Origin: Nepenthes gracilis
Lineage: Eukaryota; Streptophyta; Magnoliopsida; Caryophyllales; Nepenthaceae
Reading direction: 5' to 3'
Assembly: GCA_033239525.1 (NCBI GenBank)
Contig: BSYO01000016.1
Span: forward strand, 7,451,045 to 7,515,044
Length of the DNA: 64,000 nucleotides
Shown: one piece after another, positions 31,351 to 43,060 of the stretch
Layout: each line of letters begins with the position of its first letter
Numbering within the stretch: position 1 is the first letter of the stretch
The notes under the pieces: generated by a model
Database searches by the model: none
What the model was told of the DNA's origin: nothing
Seen by the model: the letters and a program-made list of their open reading frames with translations, nothing else
Program-made: the position numbers and the translations under genes

Positions 31351-34095
31351 AATACTTCAAGCTATGATCAAGAATTCAACAACAAATCAAAAAATGAGAG
31401 GAGTTCTTGTCTGAAAATATTTTATATTCAATTTTGAATTGAATGCAGCCAACTGGGTTCCACTTCTCTGGTTCTATTTTCTTCCTCTGTTTTTGCTCTG
31501 ATTTTCCTTAAGCTTCACATAGTTTTCTTCCCTTTTTTCTTTTATTTAGACTATTCAATGTGTCTAGTCATCTCTCATTTAATTGGAAGTTGCCACATGC
31601 CCCATTAGGTGGCAATCTCTTGCTAACAAACCCATGCAAAAGGCTAAGGTGGCTCTTCCTCCTTTAGCCACTTGTTGTTACTCTATTCGGTGGTTAATCT
31701 TCAATATATTTTTATCTCATCATTATCCACGAGACCCTTCTCTTTTTAAACCATATTTCATCTTTTAATTAGTTAATTTAATTGATAACACTCATGAAAT
31801 TGGGGAGGAAATAAGCTACCGTGGACTTCTTGCTAAATTTCTTAGAAATTCTGCAGATTTGAGGGCCTTCCTAGTGTTTTTTGTGTGTTGAAATATATCT
31901 AAGTTTGCTTAATTAATTTAATTTATACTTTTTTTGGTTAATCGGTCCAAGTTCGATTGCTAATTGGGTGTAATTTTATTAACCGAGTTATCTTATCGTC
32001 AACTGAAATAAATTTAATTATTAATTAATTTGTGAAGTTATTAACCAAATTACTTCTATATCATACATTCTATCATTTATTAACCAAATATAGAGTTAGT
32101 TTCATCAAATAAATTTTTATTGTATTTCGGTGTGAGTTCCTGACTTCTAAATTTTACTATTCCTTATCTTAATTTTACATAAATTAATTTAATTTACCGA
32201 ATTATGAATAATAAAATCTTAATCCTTGCAACAGGCCGAGCAACGGTGGCTATGCGCTCAGAAAGCCGCACAAGAGAGGAACCACGCCAAGTAGAAGAGG
32301 AGGAAATGGAGGGTTTTAGGTTTGATTCCGACTTCAAGCTAGTTGGAAAAGTTATAGATCGGGTCGAGACAAATGTACTCATACTCTCTTTGTTCTCTCT
32401 TTCAATTCTTATTCATATTCTCTTGGGTATTTTCAAGTACCCATCCAAAATATGTAAATCACAGAACCCATGATTATTGTATAATTATTTGTTGTTTAAT
32501 GTCCAATTTCCCTTCGTTTCACATGGATTAGCATCGCCCAAACCCTAGACCCACACCCAACCATCATTTGCTCATTATTTTGAGTTCCAAGCTTAATTTG
32601 GCCCTAGATAACGAAAGCCCATACCTTAAATAGGGCTATCTACCATTTGGGTGTCTGATTTTTCATGTTTTGCTACGCTTTGTAAATTCAGACCCTTAAA
32701 CCCGCATGATTATTGTTCACCCAAGGCCTTAGGTATTTTTGCATGATTTTACATGACTTAATTGTTAATTAAGTTACATATATTTGCATATATTTAATTG
32801 TATGTTCCCAAAATTATGTTTGTTAATCAATTGTGAAGGAAATGTTATCCAAAAGCCTCCAAAGTTACATTTGTCTCTCGGTGGTAAGAATTTCTATTCT
32901 TCTCGATGCTTTATGTTGTTTATGCATATAAGTTAAGTCGTAAGAAGATTTAAATCCGAAAGAAAGATAAAAATTATACAACTATACTAAGGGAATGCCA
33001 CAATTTATTATATGTATGATTTGTTCTTCTAGAGGAAGAAATTTGTGAAAGAAGTTTGGTGGGCATTTCTTTAAAGAATATGAAATCATGAAACCAGGAT
33101 TATGACTTTATGTTTAGGAGGATAATATTCCTTACCACGCCATTGATATTACATTGAAAACTCAAGAATTATCCTGATTGTGTATTGTAGTATGTGATAT
33201 TCCTTGGCATGCCTTTGGATGTTACTATGAAAGTACGAGGATTACCTCTCCACTATGGGAGGATAGGGGGCATTTTATTGGCCCTGTACACCAGGTGATA
33301 GGTACACTACTCACCACGTGATATTTGGCCTTGTATACCAACGAAAGCATATATCATCTGCTACGGGATGTTAAGTATGTAGTTCGGCCTCAAATCATAT
33401 GGAGCATCATGATCCTTTCCTCGTTCTCCCACACTTTTAGCTGGCGGCCTACTACCCCTAATCTACAAAGATAAATGGAATTTAAAAAGTGCATTAATTC
33501 ATGTTTCATATCTTCAGGCATCCTTACACATTACTGGTATCCCATTTCCTGTTTCATTTGGAATATATTGCTTATTATTTGTTTTTGTTACACTTGCTGA
33601 GCATTTCGCTCACCCTTACTTTTTTCTTCCTACCAGATGAACACACTCTTATGCCCAACGAGTCTGAGTAGGATGTAGGAGTAGGATAGGCTGTGGATCT
33701 TGCATTGAAGAGCTTTTGGGACTTAGTTTATGATTTTTATATGTGATGGAGTACATCGTATTATTTTGATACGTATATGTATATCGTTGTATGTGTATGG
33801 TATTGATAGATACGTAATTTAGTTTTTGTTGTATATTATAGATGTATATACTTCCATAGGCTTTTATGATTATATTTGGCTACCTAATTGGTATCTTGTT
33901 GGAGCCGACGTCGTAGCTGGAGTTATGACGTTGATGCCACCTATTATCCTTGTGGCAGTTGGGACCTGTGTATGTGTAGTGTGTATATTGTGGTTGTTGT
34001 AAGACAAGAATTTGTAAAAGTTTTGTATGGACAGATGTTTGTATTACAGATAAAATTCTACCAGATTTTCGACAGAAAATACGGTCTATCATAAT

Positions 34096-34106
34096 TGGTA
34101 TTAGAG
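34096..34106 (+). promoter_or_regulatory. G2 primer-binding site, initiator tRNA-Met
   Basis: TGGTATTAGAG, one mismatch from TGGTATCAGAG, two bases after the LTR end at 34093. Confidence 0.8.
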
Positions 34107-35385
34107 AAAGAGATGCCTTAGTTTTGATTTGAATCTTATGAAAAAGCTTAGTATAGATTAAGTATGGTTGAATAAGTAAATATAGATGTAAGACAATTAA
34201 GCTAGACCAAATTCTTCTAGTTATTCTAGTTGGCTAACATAGGCTAGAACTAAGTTAGGAATAGCGGTTAAGTTTGGTTGTCTAGCTTATGCGTCCTAAT
34301 TAGTGTCCGAAGAGCAATCTAACCCGTGTGCTTTTATTTCAAAAAGGATATTAGTAATCGCAATAGCTCATAGATGAAAGTCTATTCATGGTAGTAGACC
34401 ATCGTGAGATCGAGAGGACAAGTTGTAGGGAGACGCCTTGAAGGTTAAATTTGATTGATACTGATTTAGTGTTTAAATTGATTGACATAGATTCGAGGCC
34501 TAGGTTAATCAATTTTGGTTCAAAGTTTAGATTTGAATGGCTCTGGGTTGAGGTCCTCATGCTAGTAATTTGCTAAGAAGAGATGTTTAAATTAGATGAT
34601 CAAGCATGATGGATAGGATGGAATCGATGACTTAAGATTAGTATAACTTAGAGTCAATTCTAATTTAACGAATCCAATGATATTGATTGATAATTGATTT
34701 AGTGATATTTAAGTGCCTAAACTTTTTGGTAGCTAGGATCCTATAGAGGTTGAGGTATGGATCTTGAGAATTAAGGTGATATTGCGGTCATCCAATATTC
34801 AGAGGAGGATAGGATCATGTTGCCCCACATAAGATAGAAGGTGTAGTCGACCTTGGGTGGTTGACATGATAAGAGTCATGGGTCTCAAGGATAAAGAGAT
34901 ATCATAGAATATATTCATGGATACTCTATCAATGAGTATTTTACTTTGATGGGATTTTTGGGAGCATGTTTCAATTGTGGACAATTCGGGCACATGGTTA
35001 GGGATTATCCTTACTCCACGGGTCAAACCGTGAAGAATCCCAATGCCTTGGATCGAGGTTTCTCAGTAATGGCACAAGTGCAAGAGTGTTGCTACCGTGG
35101 TAGAAGATGAGATTCCTGAATCTTGACATTTTAAGTATATGTCTTATTTGGGATTCTAAACCTATTTTTCTATTTGTACTTCCTAAGTTTATTCGTTTAT
35201 TTGAGGATCACAGACTTGTGCTAGTTGCATCGAGATCTGTGACATTTTCTTGAGACCGTAGATATAGCTGGTGGGGATGAACTGATTGTCTTGTGGTGTT
35301 AAGGCTTGACATGATATTGAGGATGTTTGTTAGAGAAAATGATTAGCCAAAATTATCTTTTGAACGTTAAATGGAGGTTACTATA
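34107..35385 (+). pseudogene. gag: G2 gag and protease remnants
   Basis: Heavily broken. KLFGS.DPIEVEVWILRI (near 34715) matches the gag start of the capsid region, and the zinc knuckle ACFNCGQFGHMVRDY (34967-35008) has its last Cys changed to Tyr. A protease-like VLRLDMIL near 35305 corresponds to VL..FDVILG. The corresponding part of G3 (47856 on) is clearly homologous, which helps to place it. Interrupted at 35386 by S3. Confidence 0.75.
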
Positions 35386-36550
35386 TGTGACGAAACAGAT
35401 TTTTTTTTAATTCCATCATTCATCACACAATTGAAAACCCAAACTAAACTAATTGGGTGCAACACAGGATCACAAATGCCATCTAGGACACATATACTTT
35501 TAACCATAATAAGTATAGCGGAAGTTGTTCTAATACTTGCGGAAGCATTCATATTTATTCCAAAATATTCATTTCCGAGTACATAGCCAAAAATGTTTAA
35601 CCATAGAAGTCTATCAAGTCATTACAATAATATTTCTCCAAAATAAGCTTTCGAGGTCTTTACTAATCCTTCAGACAAGCTTTATCACTCCAACTTGTCA
35701 AGCACAAGCTCTAAAGCTTTATCTGTAGGGAAAAAATATAAAATAGTGAGCCGAGGCTCAGCAAGGTACATGCATATGAACTGTAAAACAGTTATGCCAA
35801 AATGATTATATAACCATGCAGAATTAGAACGTTTAATCAAAACATCATCTGGAAGAACAGTAAGGGAACACTATAACTGTGACAGAACGGTTTTTTTTTT
35901 ATTCCGTCATTCGTAACACAATTGAAAACACAAACTAAACCAATTAGGTGCAACACAGGATCTCAAATGCCATCTAGGACCCATATACTTTTAACCATGA
36001 TAAGTATAGTGGAAGTTACTCTAATACTTACGGAAGCATTCATATTCATTCTAAAATATTCATTTTCGAGTACATAGCCAAAAGTATTTAACTATAGAAG
36101 TTCATCAAGTCATTACAATAATATTTCTCCAAAATAAGCTTCCGAGTTCCTTAATCCTTCAGACCAACTCTAATCACTCCAACTCGTCAGGCGCAAACTC
36201 TAAAACTTCATCTGTAGGGGGGAAAAATATAAAACAGTGAGCCGAGACCCAGCAAGGTACATGCATATGAACTGTAAAATGGTTATGCCAAAACGATCAT
36301 ATAATCATGCAGAACCAGAATGTCTAATTGAACGATATCAAATCTCATGCTTCATAAATCATTACACTATAGACTGTAAAACGATAACTATAAACTTTAC
36401 CGATGCATGGTAAAACAATACTCTATACTCTATCATCTTTTCACTGTATACGATTCATTATCATCTTTTTATTGTACCATATATTATCATCATTCTACTG
36501 TAATATAACATATCGGTAAAATGGTAGATGGTACTTTATATTATTCCCCT

Positions 36551-36869
36551 CCGTGTACCAAGCCCCGAGGACGGCTGTCATTACCTCCATGTACCAAGCC
36601 CCGAGGACACCTATCATTACCTCCATGTGCCAAGCCCCGAGAACGGCTATCATTACCTCCGTGTACCAAGCCCCGATGACGGCTATCATTACCTCCGTAT
36701 ACCAAGCCCCGAGGACAACTATCATTACCTCCTGTACCAAACCCTGAGGATGGCTATCATTACCTCCGTGTACCAAGCCCTGAGGACGGCTATCATTACC
36801 TCCGTGTACCAAGCCCCGAGGACGGCTATCATTACCTCCGTTTACCAAGCCCCGAGGACGGCTATCATA
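36551..36869. repeat. 36-bp minisatellite in S2, 9 copies
   Basis: Unit TGTACCAAGCCCCGAGGACG followed by GCTATCATTACCTCCG; one copy is 35 bp. Because 36 is divisible by three, both strands show open frames of over 110 codons, which are artefacts. Absent from S1 and S3 at this position. Confidence 0.95.
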
Positions 36870-37019
36870 TATCTTTAGCTATTTTTAAGTGTCCACATAT
36901 TATACTTGGAACCGGTGCAGATTCTTATCAAGGAAGGCCAAACATATTTTCGAAAACATATTTTACTGGGGACCGATGCAGATTTTTATCCAGGGCCAGA
37001 GCTCTTTTAAAGCCACTTT

Positions 37020-38350
37020 TGTTTTCAGCGAAGTTCTTCTTCTTATACAAACCGGAACTCTTTTTCTTCATTACGGCTGGAGTTCATTTTACATTACAAG
37101 CAGGACTTCTTTTTGGACGGAGTGCTTTTTACTATTGGACGGACTGCTTCTCGGACGGAGTGCTTTACTTTCAGAGGGACAGAGTACTTTTCAGACGGAT
37201 TACTTTTCTTAAGGGACGGAGCTCTTTTTACACAGAGGACGGAGTGCTTTTCATCAATAGGACGAAGTTCTTTTTACACAAAGGATGGAGATTAATTTTT
37301 TCAAAATCGGAGTTCATTTTAAAGCCAGAGTTCTTTTTCAACAAAAGGACGGAGTTTTTTTTTTTTCTTATACAGACGGAGTACTTTAAAAACCTGGAGT
37401 TCATTTTTCTTAAAGGACGAAATTCATTAAAAGGACGGAGTTCATCAAAGCTGGAGTTCTTTTCATATTAAGGGACGGAGCTCATTTCCTTATGCAAAGC
37501 CGGAGCTCATTTTTATCTTAAGGCGGGATTTCATTTCACATCAAGGGACGGAGCACTTTTTATCTTAAGGCGGGAGTTCATTTCACATCAAGGGACGGAG
37601 CTCTTTTGACAGAGGCTGGAGTTCTTTTTGGAGTATTTTTTCATCCAAATTCGGAGTTCAAAAGCCGAAGCTGTTTTTCATCCAAATCCGGAGTTCAAAA
37701 GCCGAAACCGTTTTTCATCCAAATCCAGAGTTCAAAAGCCAAAGTTGTTTTTCATCCAAGTCCGGAGTTCTTTTTATTTATTATACAAGCTGGAGTTCAT
37801 TCTTTCATACTACGTAAACTCAAAATACGGGGTTCTTTCTTTCATAAAGACGGAGTGCGTAAACTCAAAAGCCTGAGTTCATTTCTCTTAAAGGGCGGAG
37901 TACATTTAAAATGCGGGGTTCATTTAAGCCGGAGTTCATTTCGGTTCAAAGTTTCAACACAAAGCCAGAGTTCTTTTTAATACGGCCGGAGTTCATTTTT
38001 CACATAAAGCCGGAGTTCATAGGACGGATTCTTTTTAACAAAAGCTGGAGTTCATTTTTTTAATACATAGCCGGAGTTTATTTTCTCGAAAGCCGGAGTA
38101 CTTTTGGAAGGAGTGCCTTTCGGACGGAGTAGTTTTCACCTTAAAAAGGACGGCGTTCTTTTTCTGAAATGGACGAAATTTATTTTCAGTTTCAGTTCAA
38201 AGTCAGAATTCCAAGCCGGAGTTCATTTTCAGTTTTAGTTCAAAGTCAGAATTACAAGCCGGAGTTTATTTTGACACAGGACAGAGTTCATTTTAACAAA
38301 AGTCGGAGTTCATTTTAACACAAGCTGGAGTTCATTTTAACACAGGACGG
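37020..38350 (-). repeat. Minisatellite of GCCGGAGTTC/GGACGGAGTGC units in S2
   Basis: About sixty imperfect units with T-rich spacers. It is the reverse complement of the S1 array. Confidence 0.9.
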
Positions 38351-38363
38351 AGTTCATTTTCAC

Positions 38364-38470
38364 ACAAATGCCGTTTTCATGCCAAATGCCGGTTTCGTTT
38401 TATATGTCAAATGGCGGTTTCGTTTTACATGCAGAATGCCGGTTTCGTTTCACATGTCAAATGCCAATTG
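38364..38470 (-). repeat. 25-bp minisatellite in S2, about 4 copies
   Basis: Units around ATGCCGGTTTCGTTTTACAT, the reverse complement of the array at 1289-1449. Confidence 0.85.
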
Positions 38471-38833
38471 TAACCTTTAGTCCGGATTTCATGTAAGTTC
38501 AGAATGTAGGAAAACAGGTATCATGAACTTCAGAACAGATTCAAATGAAAACTAAAAACATGTTAACGTCTGCTTACTTGCAGCACAATAGAGTGCAGTA
38601 TATTTACAAATGAACTAAAAACTGAACTTAAAAACATCGTCCGAAGTAACTTGCAATAAAGCATGAATTTAGAAACAGAGTAGAATACACTTGTAATGAA
38701 CTTAAAAACGGCGTCCGAGGTACACTTGCCTGACGGGCTGATCGCCTAAATTTTACCGCCTTGAAGCTTTCTCCTCTTCACTCCTTTCCTTTCGCTTGTA
38801 TTTTTGCCCCCAACTTCAGTACTCGTTGCGGGC

Positions 38834-38841
38834 ATTTTATA
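38834..38841 (-). promoter_or_regulatory. TATA box of LTR S2
   Basis: Minus-strand TATAAAAT in CCCTCTATAAAATGCCC. Confidence 0.6.
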
Positions 38842-39751
38842 GAGGGAGTAGGTGGGGTAAGTTGGGGTAGGTGACTTACTTTGGTACTTGTTTGCAGACG
38901 GTAGGTGGAGTAACTAGATTTATTCACCCACTCTATTTGGTCGCCGCCTAATTGGATTCTAACTAAATTTCACAGTTTATTCTTTGTTTATCCGGTCAAC
39001 TCTTTGGTCAATATTTCTGATCAGTGCCGGTCTTCAATTTTTGTAACCTTTCAAGAAATCCGGTCAACTCTCTAATTCCGGTCAACTTCTTATCATTCAC
39101 TCCGTCCATCACTTTCTCATCAACTTCGGATTTATTTTCCTTCATCGACTCCGGATTTCTTCTCCGTAAATTCTACTCCGATCTTCAAGGACACTTCGGC
39201 CTCATTTCAACAATGCACTCCGGACTTCAAGGCCACTCCAGCCTCCACATGCATTCCGGTCAACATGCGTTGACCGGATTATGCTTTCCTTCATATATTT
39301 CGGTCAACGTGCGTTGACCAAATTGATCCTTTTCCCAAATTTCCGATCAACATGTGTTGACCGGGCATCCCTCAATATTCCTGGATCCCTTGATCACATT
39401 GGCTCGATAATCGAGATTTTCTATGTTTTAGAATCTGGGTCGTCACAATAACGATATTAAATCTCATGCTTCATAAATTATTACACTATAGACTATAAAA
39501 CAATAACTATAAACTTTACTGATGCATGGTAAAACTGAAAACAATACTCTATACTGTTCACTGTCTTCTTTTCATGGTATACGATTCATTATCATCTTTT
39601 TATCAGATGATACTCTATTATCTTTTCTCTGTACAATACACTTTAATTTTTTATTGTGACATATCTTAACAAATCTAGACCCTGCCCATGTACCCTACTA
39701 GCGGAAGGGCGAATGATCGATGATAGATTGTGTTCAGTCCACACAATCCAA

Positions 39752-40199
39752 GGCCTATATGTCATATATATCCCATCTCGAGGGATATCTATACTGTGTC
39801 ACCCGAAGGTTGGCCTATCATGTCATATACATCCTATCCCGAGGGATATCTACACTGTGTGCCACCCGAAGGTCAGCCCATCATGTCATATATATCCCAT
39901 CTCGAGGGATATCTGTACTGTGTACCACCCGAAGGTCGGCCTATCATGTCATATACATCCCATCCCGAGGAATATCTGTACTATGTGCCACCCGAAGGTC
40001 AGCCTATCATGTCATATATATCCCATCTCGAGGGATATCTATACTGTGTGCCACCCGAAGGTCGGCCTATCATGTCATATATATCCCATCCCAAGGGATA
40101 GCTGTACTGTGTGCCACCCGAAGGTCAGCCTATCATGTCATATATATATCCCATCCAGAGGGATATCTGTACTGTGTGCCACCCGAAGGTCAGCCTATG
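39752..40199 (-). repeat. 63-bp minisatellite in S3, 7 copies
   Basis: Unit contains GTCATATATATCCCATCTCG, AGGGATATCTGTACTGTGTG and CCACCCGAAGGTC. The same unit exists in two copies in S1 (2693-2818). The period is divisible by three, so all three plus frames stay open for 120-210 codons. These are not genes. Confidence 0.95.
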
Positions 40200-40379
40200 T
40201 TCCTCCTGGCTTAACGCCCTTGAGGACAGGGTGGACCATGAATCGCTCCATGGACAGAGCTATCCTCGATTACCACCGTAAGTTCTAAGGCCTCACCCAA
40301 GAACTTACCTAGACTGTAGTCAGTCTCAGGTCCCAAAATAACATACGCAGAAATACTTCCTTCTTAAAAGCCATTTTCA

Positions 40380-42065
40380 GTAAAGCCGGAGTTCATTTTC
40401 AGTTCGGAGTCGAAATTCATTTTCAATACAAGCCGGAGTTCATTTTCGATACAGGCCGGAGTTCAAATGTAGAGTCCCACGTCGGATGGGGAGGTGAACA
40501 AAGCGTGCCTTATAATAAGGGCGTGGATACCTCTCCCTTGACGACGCGTTTTAGGGGCAGTGGATTCCGTTTGCCAAGAACAAAACCATGTGGGCTGCGT
40601 GTTGGCCTGGGACGCCGTAAGTTCCCCTAGCCCAAAGCGGACAATATGGTCATGCGGATGCGCCGAGGATGTTACAAATGGTATCATAGCCGGGATCCGG
40701 TCCGGTGTGCCAGCGGGGACGCTGAGTCCCCAAGGGGGGTGGACTGTAGAGTCCCACATCGGATGGGGAGGTGAACGAAGTGTGCCTTATAATAAGGGCG
40801 TGGATACCTCTCCCTTGACGACGCGTTTTGGGGGCAGTGGATTCCGTTGCCAAGAACAAAACCGTGCGGGCTGCGTGTTGGCCTGGGACGCCGTAAGTTC
40901 CCCCATCCCAAAGCAGACAGTATCGTCATGCAGATGCGCCGGGGACGTTACATCAAAAGCCAGAGTTCTTTATCGACAAAGTCGGAGTTTAAAAGCTGGA
41001 GTTCTTTATTGACAAAAGCCGGGTTGCTTAAAAAGCCGGAGTGCTTTTTCTCAGAAAGACGGAGTGCTCAAAAGCTGAAGTGCATAAGAAGCGAGAGTAC
41101 TTTTTCTCAAAAAGGACGGCGTGCCCAAAAGCTGGAGTGTTTTTTACTCAAATGACGGAGTGCTTTTACTAACAGGATGGAGTGCTTTCCCTTTAAAACC
41201 GGGGTGCAAATTCCTTCTTAAAACCCGGACTGAAATTCCTTTAAAACCGGAGTGCAATTCCTCCTTAAAAACCGGAAGTTCATTTCCTTTAAAACCGGAC
41301 TTCGTTTTCTTCTTACGGCCGGAGTGCGAAAGCTTAAAAGTCGGAGTTCTTTCTTTCATAAAGGCCGAGTGGCGAAAGCTTAAAAGCCGGAGTTCTTTCT
41401 TTCAAAAAGGCCGGAGTGCGAAAGCTTAAAAGCCCGAGTTATTTCTTTCATAAAGGCCGGAGTGCGAAAGCTTAAAAGCCGGAGTGCGAAAGCTTAAAAG
41501 CCGGAGTCCTTTCTTTCATAAAGGTCGGAGTGCAAAAGCTTAAAATCTGGAGTTCTTTCTTTCATAAAGGCCGGAGTGAACTAACTTAAAAGCCGGAGTT
41601 CATTTCACATTAAGGCCAGAGCTTGTTTTCTTATACGAAGCCAGAGCTCATTTTTATATTAAGGCCGGAGTTCATTTTCCAACAAAAGGACGGAGTGCCT
41701 TTTGGACGGAGTGCTTTTCGAACGGAGTACTTTTCACTCAAAGGATGGAGTACTTTTCGTTCAAAGGGACGGAGTGCTTTTCTCAAGGGGACGGAGTTCA
41801 TTTTCTCGAAGGACGGAGCTCATTTTCTCAAAGACAGAACTCATTTTCTCAAAGACGGAACTCATTTTCTCAAAGGCTGGAGTACTTTTGGAAGGAGTGC
41901 TTTTCGGATGGAGTACTTTTCATTCAAGGGACGGAGTGCTTTTTACTCAAGGACGGAGTACTTTTAAAAGCTGAAGTTTCATAAATCCGGAGTACTTTCT
42001 CTCAGAAGACGGAGCTTATTTTCTCAAAGGCCAGAGTTCTTTTTCAAGCCGGAGTTCATTTTACA
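40380..42065 (-). repeat. Minisatellite of GCCGGAGTTC/GGACGGAGTGC units in S3, split by TRIM-C
   Basis: Two blocks, 40380-40467 and 40953-42065. A homogenised higher-order unit GGCCGGAGTGCGAAAGCTTA plus AAAGCCGGAGTTCTTTC is seen at about 41320-41580, pointing to a recent local amplification. Confidence 0.9.
40468..40952 (+). mobile_element. TRIM-C: miniature LTR retrotransposon in S3
   Basis: 485 bp flanked by TCAAA (40463-40467, 40953-40957). LTRs 40468-40676 and 40745-40952 (209/208 bp), each TGTAGAGTCCCAC...GTTACA. PBS-like TGGTATCATAG at 40679-40689 and a CCCCAAGGGGGGTGGA purine tract before LTR2. LTRs are longer than in TRIM-A and TRIM-B, so it is a different subfamily. Confidence 0.95.
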
Positions 42066-42364
42066 TTATAGAAGGTGGATATTTAATGCAGAAAGTAGGA
42101 ACTTAAAAACATAGTACACTTCAATATTCTCAAAACATGAGCTTAATAGCAGAGCAAAGTACACTTGCAATATTCTTAAATCATGAACTTAAAAACAACG
42201 TCCGAAATAACTTGCAATATTCTTAAAGCATGACTTAAAAATCAACGTCCGAGGTACACTTGGCTGACTACCCACTCTAGCTGCCTCAAAGCTCTTCCCT
42301 CCTTCTTTGCTTCTTATTCTTCCTTTGTGTCAGAAACTTACACTCATCTCTCAACCTGAGCCCG

Positions 42365-42372
42365 TTATATAA
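42365..42372 (-). promoter_or_regulatory. TATA box of LTR S3
   Basis: TTATATAA in CCCCTTTATATAACGGGC on the minus strand, about 110 bp before the mutated donor. Confidence 0.6.
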
Positions 42373-43060
42373 AGGGGAAGGAGTAGGTGGGGTAAGTTAA
42401 GGTAAGTTACCTGCTCGGTACTTGCCTTCAGTGATTTGGTGGAAGTAGCAGGTTAGTTTACTTACCTCAGTACTTCTACTCAGGGTGTGATGAGGTAGTT
42501 TACCTACCTCATTTGATCGAGCCCTAGTTGGATTCTAACTAAATAATAAAGTTTATCTTTTTCTTTAGTTGCCATTAATTTATTTCAGTCAACTTTCCTA
42601 ATTTCGGTCAATATAATACCCTCAAATCCGGTCAACTTCTTTTTATTATTCACTCTATCCATTATCTTCTCATCAACTTTGGATTTTATTCTCCTTGCAC
42701 CCATAATTCTACTCCGACTTTATTAACACACAAGGCCGGACTTGATTTCAACTTAAGTGAAAGGCCAGACTGCTTTTACACAAAGGGAGGATGGACTTCT
42801 TTTACGCTAAGAGAAGACGGACTTCTTTTTCCTCACACAAAGACCACTCCGGTCATCAGGCCACTTCGGCCTCACTTCACACAATACACTCCAGTCTTCA
42901 AATTCAGGAGACAATTTCGGATTTCAAAACATGCTCTAAAGCTGGTTTGGATTTTCTTAATACATTTTCCGAATAACCTTCAATTTTTCTCGATCCTTTG
43001 ATTATTTCGACTTGATGACTGGGACTTTCTATGGCTTAGAATCTGGGTCGTCACACTATA

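Larger units (their letters stand above)
28666..32230 (-). mobile_element. S5: solo LTR (3.57 kb) in the G2 5' LTR
   Basis: Begins TGTCACATCC and ends ATCCTTGCA. Flanks are GCAGG (28661-28665) and ACAGG (32231-32235), matching at four of five bases. Removing it restores the reading seen at 61935. In LTR sense it has a worn donor CAG|ACAAGAACTC (31410) and an acceptor-like CCTCTAG|AT at 29076. The middle part is full of diverged ACCGGTT/AACCAGTT motifs. No coding region. Confidence 0.85.
28273..34093 (+). repeat. G2 5' LTR (LTR-B), split by S5
   Basis: About 2.26 kb without S5. Pieces 28273-28665 and 32231-34093 align with the G2 3' LTR pieces 45240-45372 and 61684-63259. Shows the worn donor GAG|ACAAATGTAC at about 32370, the branch-point-like CGCTCACCC and acceptor CTACCAG|ATGA at 33636, and terminal TATCATA. 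Confidence 0.88.
36212..38729 (-). other. Predicted intron inside LTR S2 (GC-AG type)
   Basis: In LTR sense CGTCAG|GCAAGTGTACC at 38732-38719, branch-point-like CTCAC at about 36238, and CCCCCTACAG|ATGA ending at 36212. About 110 bp separate the TATA box from the donor. Confidence 0.45.
35878..39447 (-). mobile_element. S2: solo LTR (3.57 kb) nested in S3
   Basis: Begins TGTGACAGAACGG and ends GGTCGTCACA, flanked by ATAAC (35873-35877 and 39448-39452). The outer S3 sequence (ATATTAAATCTCATGC) resumes at 39453. This is insertion of an LTR into a close relative. Promoter TATA at 38841-38834 in minus sense. Carries 36-bp and 25-bp minisatellites and the long CCGGAGTTC array. Confidence 0.95.
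35723..42263 (-). other. Predicted intron position in LTR S3, donor mutated
   Basis: In LTR sense CAG|CCAAGTGTACC, where relatives have CAG|GCAAGTGTACC, and TTCCCTACAG|AT with CTCAC upstream. S2 and TRIM-C are inserted within it. Confidence 0.35.
35386..43055 (-). mobile_element. S3: solo LTR in the G2 internal region, containing S2 and TRIM-C
   Basis: Begins TGTGACGAAACAG and ends GGTCGTCACA, flanked by CTATA (35381-35385 and 43056-43060). Pieces 35386-35877, 39448-40467 and 40953-43055 give about 3.6 kb of LTR. Same family as S1 and S2. The donor has decayed to CAG|CCAAGTGTAC (42263); the acceptor CCCTACAG|AT (35723) is kept. Confidence 0.93.

Noticed and set aside
36495..36878. Open frames of about 116 codons on both strands
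   Set aside because: They follow the 36-bp minisatellite; the period explains the open frames on both strands.
39656..40288. Long plus-strand open frames (210, 164 and 123 codons) as a repeat protein
   Set aside because: All three frames are open because the 63-bp repeat unit is divisible by three and lacks stops. No start context, and it lies inside a solo LTR.
40380..42065. CRISPR-like array of short direct repeats
   Set aside because: Units are contiguous and imperfect with no unique spacers; the setting is a plant LTR and there are no cas genes.
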